Assembly: GCF_035046485.1 (NCBI RefSeq)
Contig: NC_085137.1
Location: 39,414,566-39,478,565 of the forward strand
DNA from: Aedes albopictus
Lineage: Eukaryota > Arthropoda > Insecta > Diptera > Culicidae
Length of the DNA: 64,000 bases
Direction: 5' to 3'
The position numbers and the translations under genes are program-made. Position 1 is the first letter of the stretch; the number at the start of each line of letters is the position of its first letter. The notes beneath the pieces were generated by a model that did no database searches, had not been told where the DNA came from, and saw only the letters and a list, made by a program, of their open reading frames with translations. Positions 44,932 through 53,900 of the stretch are shown here, one piece after another.

Positions 44932-47900
44932 GTAAGTGTGGCTTGGAAATGTTCAATTGGCTGAAGCCTGTAGTGTTCTGTCAATGGTTGATCGAGAATT
45001 AGCACAAACTATTCAGTCAAAATTTTCAAATGGATATTACTCTAAAAACAAAACACCAATTCTATCTACATTCTAATCTCTCATTCCGCAGTCGGACCCC
45101 TCGCTGAGCCGTGTCCAGGTGTGCTGCAAGGGCTACGAACGGAACGTCCACAACTTCCGCAAGTGCGATCCGGTGTGTGTGGAACCGTGCTACAATGGGC
45201 TCTGCGTGGGACCGGACACTTGCGCCTGCTATCCGGACTTTGTGAACAACCACCAGGGCAAATGTGTTCCGACGTGTCCCATTGGGTGCGACAATGGCGA
45301 GTGCAATCTGGAGATGAACGTTTGCGTGTGCAGGGATGGGTTCGAGCTGGATGAGACCCATAAGTTCTGTGTGCCAAGCTGCAGGGGTGGTTGTGGTGCC
45401 GGACGGTGTGTTTCCTTGGATAAGTGCGAATGTGATCAGGGATATGCGGTGGATGAGAGTGGCAAATGTGTGCCAAAGTGTGGACCCGATTGTGGAAATG
45501 GAGTGTGTGTTGCACCGGGAGTTTGCCAGTGTAAACCGGGATACGAGAAAACGGAGACCGGATGTGAGCCGATTTGTTCAGAGTGAGTATATTGCTTGAA
45601 ATGCAGGGTTCCAAAAGATTTTGCATGACAAAAACTGGTTTAAGAGTACGTATACAAACACTGTGTTGTTTCTATCAATATTTCACTTGGTTCAAAATCA
45701 GTTTTCGGTGAAAAAACAAAATGCGCAGTGTAAAAGTGAAGCGTTATATAAGTAGGTATACACATACCCGACTAGAAAAATCATATCAAGTTTATAACAC
45801 ATTGCACAATGGGAAAAAATAGGTATAAAACGCGAATAAATTCAATATCTGTGCTCGGAGTGAATGGATTTGAATGAATCTTTGACACAAACTGTAAAAC
45901 TCTCTATAGTTTCAGATAAGGAACGTGTCATTCGCCGCACGATGCTGGAAGTCAATGTATTTAGCTCGTTTTACCCCACTCTCTCTCTTTTTCATCTTTT
46001 TCGAAAATTTCTGAAGTGCAAAATAAATGGTTTTTTTAAGTCGTAATTATGTAAAAACTTCCGTAGTATCGAATGGAGCTGATTTGGCTCACCGCACAGC
46101 TTTAAAAATTGAAATATCTTCAAATAACCCCGATATCCCATATTTCTTTGAAATTTCACATGTATCTCTGCCCGGAGTGGAACGCAATCAATAAGAGCAG
46201 GACCAACCCTATGTTAAATTGCCGATACTATGGAAGTTTTTACACAAATATGAGTTAAATAAGTCATTTATTTTGCGCGCCAGTCGGAAATAGATGAAGA
46301 TTTTCTCAAAAAGGTGTATGATAGAGATAGTGGGGTAAAACGAGCTAAATTCACTGATTTCCACCATCGTGCGGCGAATGACACCCTCCTTATCTGAAAC
46401 TGTTGAGATTTTTGCAGTTTGTGTCAAAAATTCATTCGAATCCATCCACTCCGAGCAGAGATATTGAATTTATTCGCGTTTTATACCTATTTTTTCCCAC
46501 TGTGCATTGTGTTATGATGTTATGATTTTTTTATAACTTATTTTGTTATAAACTAAATGCAGGGTGATGTTAAAATAACAAAAACTGTAACAAAAAGTAC
46601 ACCGGTCTAATCAAAATAATAACCTATTTTGTTATAATCATATCAAAATTATAACACAATATGATATAAATCTTGGCTTCAAGAAAACTAGTTTCTAACA
46701 TATTTTGATACAATTGTGTAAAATTGTGTCAAAGAATCAGAAGTAAATTATTTCACCATGAGTTATTGAATAACATTTATATCATAATATGATACAATTG
46801 AGTTATATTATTTTTAAACACCAATGATGTTAAACATGATTATATCACAATGAGTTATACATATCATAGTTTGTTATAATTATGTTATATTTTTATGAGA
46901 ATCTTCTAGTCGGGTAGACAATGAACAATTTAATGTTTGGATGAAATCATTGATTTATTTCCGAGTCAAGCAGTTATTTCTGTCAAATGTCTATGAAGAA
47001 ACATTGATAAAACTGTTGCTTAAAATTTAAAATCTTGAATTACATCTGCAACTTGATATCATGTCAAAAATCTGGGATCTCATTTCGAAAGTGATTTCAT
47101 CTGAAATGTTAGACCCTATGATGAATTACGGATCCAATCTGAAATCTGATATTGCATCTTAGATCATGGATCCTATCTCTGATCTGATTTGCGATCCCAT
47201 CTAGTGCTCATTCCTATCCCCCATTTGTTTTAATTAGCATTTTTTTGAGTGATAATAAATTTCAACAATTGTATGATTTCTAATAAATTCCGTGATCGAA
47301 CTGGAAAGTCCCCCACGAGCTCATACCGTCAAGGCACCATTCACCGTGGGGGCTCCATTCACCGTGTGCCTTCGAATATTTTTTTATTATTTCCATATTA
47401 TGATTGAATGATATGACAATTTCCCTTCGATTTCACCAATACAACACTAATGTATTGTTACCATATCAAAACGCTCATTAGAAACATTTAAAAGTATTAT
47501 TTTGACACTAAAGTGCGTTTACATGAAGCGGGTTTGTGCTCGTTCACTGCATTCATAGTGAAAAAACGAAAGCTGCGCTAAGGTGATTTAAGCGATAAAC
47601 TAAATGTAGTAACGTTTTTATTCCACCAAGAAGCAATTAAATTCACATATCAGGTATGTATTTTGCATTACCGAAGTAAGTTTAAAAAGAAAGTACGATT
47701 ATTCGTACTTTTTAATTGAAACAAAAAGGCACGGTAAATGGGTAGCCTAAAAATCAATAGTCTCCATTTACCGTGCCCCATATTGTCCCATATATCTAGA
47801 AAAAATCGAAAATTTGAACATTCGTTTTTCTAATAAAATCTTGCAAGTTATTACTTGAAATGAATTTAAACGAAGAAAATTCCCTTGGCTGGGTTGTTTT

Positions 47901-50900
47901 GATCATTTTTAAACAAAGTAGAATAAAATTTCTCATACACGGTGAATGGGTCCCTACTACCACGGTGAATGGTGACCTACCACGGAATTAGGCGACCCTA
48001 CTACCCTTTACTAATTGTACTATATCACCAAATTTTGTGAAAAATTTTCTACTTCTGTGGATATTGCTTTAATTTTAACCTATAATGAAGGCAATTAAAA
48101 GCGGCACCAACAATGTTTATAAGAATGGTGTCAAATGACAGCCCTTATTTGCCCCGAATCCTCTTAGATCCACGGTGAATGGTGCCTTGACGGTATATTA
48201 GCCATTCCATATATCTAGAATATCATAACTTTTTTCTAATCAACCGATTTTAAACTTTTTTTTTTGAAAGCCATTGAATTGTAGTTTTAACAAAAAATGC
48301 GTTGAAAGGGCCAAATCGTGTTTAGGTGCAAATAATATGCAATTATTTTAGTTTTTTTTTCGTTTTTATGTCCTCAGGACCAGAGGGGTATCCTGGTTTT
48401 ATATTTTTATCAGAAAATTCAGAGACTTGGAGTAACATATCAAAAAATCAGAGATGCATGTTTTTTTAGTTTTTGAGATATGAATTTTTTGAGTGATATA
48501 TGTTAATACAAGCTGCTCTAAAATTGCCTGATACTGTACACACATAACTATGTATCGTATTACTTTTTTGAGTGATTCCTGATGTTTTTTGTATCCATAG
48601 TTTTATAAGGATATAAATATAATCAAATTTAAAAAAAAAATTGTATGGAAAAAATTGACCTTTTATTTTCCAAAATTCATATCTCAAAAACTTAAAACCA
48701 CACATCTCTATTTTTTTATATGTTGCGCCAAATTTTATGAAAAAAAATATATAACCAGGGTACTCCTTTGGTCTCTAGACCATAAAAACGTGGAAAACTA
48801 AAATATTTGCATATTATTTACACCTTTCGTTAAAACTTACAATTCCATGGAAACCCAGCAAAAAAAGTTTAAAATCGGTCAACTGGTTCACAAGTCATGA
48901 TTTTTTAACATTTTTAGTTTTTAAAAAGCTTGATTTTTAGGACCAGCTGATCCGAAAATTGGTCACCCTAATTATTATCATTAATATTTATTAAAGACAC
49001 TCTACCACTTATGTGGCATTCGTGTCTAGTCACCCTAATGACGAAATGAAAAAAAATACGGATTTATTTTTTTTCAATGAACTACAAACCCACCAAGTCT
49101 CACAACAATCGGAGTTACACTATATCGTTTTTCTATGGAGTGGCTGATATAGTTAATACTCTTGCAGAAACTCTTTCAAACTTCACCGCACCTCCAAAAT
49201 ATTTGTGGATATTTCTTGCATCAGCAGCATCTCCAAACATTTTTTCCAGATATTAATCCAAGAACAACTCTTGAAGTCTACAAATCTCTACACATCTGCC
49301 ATTAACTCATTCCAGATGGGAAAACAAAATTATTACGGGTTTTGTTATTTTTTTTTTATTCTTAATCACTTAACCTAATTTACAGCTCTATTTGTCCACT
49401 GGGGCACTACGTGAGCAAATTCATTGAGAGCTGCACTTACATTTTTGTATAGCGCCTAGATTCTATTCTACTTTATCGAACTGGTTACCTTTCTGCTGCT
49501 TTCACTTTTCTACTTTATACCTGGTAGAATGATGAGCACAAGGATGATGATGGATGGCCGTTGTTCCTTTTCAGTCCGATTGGGGGTCCATTATGAGTAG
49601 CAGTTCGCCGATTTCCAGGTATCTGGGTCCGTTTGAGCCATGGGGCTCAGAAGAGGGTCAGTGTCAGTTGCTATCGGGGGAAAAGCAACTGACGAAAAAT
49701 TGCAAGTGCCGGGGCTGGGAATCAAACCCATGACCATCCGCATATAAAGCGAACGTGTGACCAACTACGCCACGGGCCCCGGCAATGTTGTGTTATTTTG
49801 CAACAATGATTTTCGTAACAACAAAAGTTGTTATAAAACATGTACCGTTAGACGGATTTCGCGCCAACTCGATCAAATGTTGGCAGCACCCTCTTAAATT
49901 AAAATGAAATTTTCTGGGTGACCTTGCCTAAATACGCCATATTGCATATTTAATTCCTTTATTTTTTATTATACTGTCTTTTGAAAAGGACTAAACTAAT
50001 TTTAACCGTTTTTTTCCAAATGTTTTAAAAATGTCTATTCACACAACATAAAAGTATTGTATGGGTGATTATCACAAAAACAAGTCAATTTTCAAGAAAA
50101 AAAAATATTGAAAAAAATCTAGATCTACAATTAAATAAATAATGAACACCATTTTCTATTCCGGTGAAATTTTGCCTCAATGAAGATAATCATGTTCTCT
50201 ATCAGCTACACCACAAGATGCGCACTTTTTTACGAAAAAAAATCTAACAAAAACTTTTTGATAACCAAACCTATATGAAAAAAATATGAAAATGGTGTGT
50301 TCCGCTGTGTTCCATAAAAAAAACTAGTCCTATGAAAAAATGCTATAGAGCAAATATCGCACAATAAGTTTTAAAAAAATAAAAGAAAAAAATTAAGCCC
50401 AACACTGAAAAGTAATCATTTTTAAAAATGCAATGTAGATGGAAAAAACATCACTTTAGATATCGATGAAATTTTGACTCAAGATAGGTAATTTGTTCCC
50501 TACCAACTATCCGTATACGACGAGATGGGCACTTACAAGGACGAAATTTTTTTCCATGTCAGTTGATTTTTTTTTCAGTTCCTTTGGTTATCAAAAACTT
50601 AACCAGTGAATATCACAATCATTCCAGAAGCCAATGAATCACAATTTGTTAGGAGATTTTGTCTTATTTATTCAAATTTAGCCCTTTTCCTAAGACAGTC
50701 TAGATTTATTTTCAAGAAACTAGTATGCAAAGTGGCTTATCTAGTCAAGGCCTATATAACCAGAAAGTTATATTGTAGTCTGAGAGGGTACAGCCAACTC
50801 CAAACACGATTTGGGGTGAAATTCGTCGTCAATAGTTAAACTAACAAAGCTTTTGGAACAAATTTATTAGCTTGGAAAAAAATAAGACATACCAAATAAA

Positions 50901-53900
50901 TGTGTTACTAAATTATGTTTCGGCCAATTATATCAATGAGCATAATGTGGCTAAGGTTGTTATAAATTTATTTGAATTATTAAAACAAGTTTGTTATTAA
51001 TTTACTACCAAAATAATAACAAACTTTAATAAAATGCTGTTATTAATATTCACGATGTAAAAAAAAACCCTTACGACAAAATCATATCAATTTCTATGGT
51101 TTATAACAACAGTTGTCATAATTTTCTTACAAAGTGCACCAAAGCCGTTTTCCCATACAAACTAGTCAACTTTATTTTGCTATATCTCAGTTATTTCTCA
51201 ACTGATTATTTTCGTGTTTCTGCGACGAACTACAAAACATTTCATCATTTAAAAACTATTGAAAAAGTTCTGTGACAACTATTTATTGTTACAAAAGTTA
51301 CAGATAGGTTGAATTTTGACAATAAAAATGCACCAAGACGAAAAAACAGTCGAAATGAAAACAGTCGGTGGAGAAATAACTGAGGTATCGCAATCTAAAG
51401 TTGACTAGTTTGTATGGGAAAACGGCTTTGGTGCATTTATATTGTCCAATACTGTTCATTCACAATGTCCGCTAAATTTTTTTCCAAAAAAATCATTTCC
51501 CTCAACTACCTCAGAGATTCTTCTAAGAACTCACTCAGGTGTTCGCTCAAGAACTCGCACAGGGATTCGCCCAGGAAATCCCTCAGAAATTCTTCTAAGA
51601 ACTCCATCAGAGATTCCTCTCGAAACTCCCTCAGAGATTCGTTCATAAATTCTCTTAGGGGTTCCTCTAAAAATTCCTCAAAGATTTCTTTAGGAATTCC
51701 CTCATGGATTCTTCTAGAAACTCCATTTGGAATTGCTATATGAACTTGCTCAGGGTCTCTTCTAGAGACTTCCTCAGGGAGCCTTCTAGAATTTCCCTCA
51801 GAAATTCCTCCAGGAACTCCCTCAGATATTCCTCTAGAAACTCCCTCAGACATTCCCCCGAGAATTACTCCCGGGATTCTTCCACAAGTTCATTCCGGGA
51901 TTCCTCCAGTATTTCATTCCAAGATTTCTCCAGGAATTCCTTCCGGGATTTTTCCAGAAATTCCTTTTGAGGTTTTTTTCCTCCAAGTACTTGTTCTGTG
52001 ATTCCTCCAAGAATTCCTATTGGCATGTGTTTAGGAATGTTTTCTCTGTGACTTCTGCAGGACTTTTCCAGAAATTTCTTCCAAGATTTCTACTGGTAAT
52101 GTTTTCCATTAGAGTTTTACACACATTCTATATGGGATAGAAATACTCTAGAAACTTCCTCAAGAATTCCTCCAAAAAAGTTCTGAAGGGTTATTTTCAA
52201 AGGTTTGTTTATATATTTCAAAAAAATTCCTGTATGACAGATTTCTCAAGCAATTTCCTTAGGAACTCTTTCAGAAATTTGTCCAGCAGCTTCACCGAGA
52301 ATGGTCAAAAGAATTCTCTATGAAATTTAATCAGGATTATTTCCAGAATGCGTTCAAGAATTCCTGAATTCCCTCAGGGATTCCTCAGGGATTCCATTTC
52401 CCCAGGATATCCATTAGAAAATGTCCCCAAGAATTCTTTTGGGAATTTTCCCAGAAATTACCCCAGCAACTTCTTCATAAATTTTCTTCTGTAATTCTTC
52501 TAGAAAATTTCCCAAGAATTTCCTCAGAAATTCTTTCCGATTTTCCACAGGAATTCTTTCAGGAAGTTTTCCTGAAATTCATCCTGGAAATTTTTCAAGA
52601 ACTCCTCTAGGAATTTTTCCAAAAATATCTTTGAGAATTCTCCACAGATTTCTCCAGAAATTTCCCCAAGATTGCTTTAAAAAAAATACCCAGAACTTTC
52701 TCCAATTTTTTTTTTCAGGAGTTCTGTCGGAAATTCTCCAGAAATTCCTGCTAGATATTCCCAAAAACTCCTACAAAAATTTCCCAGGGATTTCCAATAG
52801 GAAATGCCTTCAGGAATTTCCCTAGGAATTCTTCCAGAATTGTTCTTATGAACTGTTTTAGAAATTTTCCCAGGAATCTTTTCTAAAGCATTTCCATTCG
52901 GGATTCTCCCATATTTTTTAAGGAAATTTATTCAGGAGTTCATCTGATAATTTTCCTTGAAAATATTTTAGAAATTTACCGGAAATCTCCTTCAAGAATT
53001 TCTTCAGTAATTCAGTCAAAAATTTCCTCAGGAAATTTTCCATAAATGCCGTCATGTATTCTCCAGAGATTCCTTCAGGAATTTCCTCATGATTTCCTTT
53101 GGGAACTTCAAAAGAAATTCTTTCTGAGACATCTCAGGAAATATTTCAGGAAGTTTCTCAGAAATTCCTCCAAGAAATTTCCCAGGAATTTCCATCGGAG
53201 TTTTTCCAGAAATTCCTTCTAAAGTTCCCAGGATTTCTTTAGGAACATGTCCTAAGGAATCTTTTAAGATATTTTCTAAGTAAATAGTTAAGGATATTTC
53301 CGAAGAAAGTCTAGAGAGATTCCTTCAGAAATTTCCCTTGGATTTATTTTTGAAAATGCGCCTGGAGATTCCCGAGGACATTTTTTTAATAAATTTTCCA
53401 GAATTCCTCCAGAAGTTTTCCCTGAAATTCTTTCAGGAATTTCCCCAGAAATTTCTTCCGAAATTTCTTCAGTAATTTCTGTAGGAATTTCTCCAGGATT
53501 TCTATTACGAATTTTGGAAGGATTTTTTTCCAGGAATTTTCCCAGAAATTCCACCAGGAACTTCCACAAAAAATAATCAATTGATTTCTCCCGAAAGAAG
53601 TTCCTAAATGTGTCCAAGAAAAAGTTCTTAACGGAATGTGACCAAAACTTCTTGGTGGCACTTCGGAAGGATTGGCTGGGTAAATTCCAGAAAGCATTCT
53701 TGGAGAAATCTCCGAAGGAGTTCCTGAAAATTTCTGAAGGAATCCCGGTAGGACGTCCTGAAGAGAACTGGGAAGAAAAAATTTTCCCCAGAATGCCTTC
53801 AAGTATTCCTCAAAGATTCCTGCGGTCATTTCCCAGGATATCAATTAGAAAATGACCCTAAGAATTCTTTTAGGAATTTTCCCAAAAATTGGACCAGGAA

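Noticed and set aside
45081..45626. 181-codon minus-strand frame
   Set aside because: It is the complement of NimB exon 2; the + strand has clear NIM repeats and splice sites.
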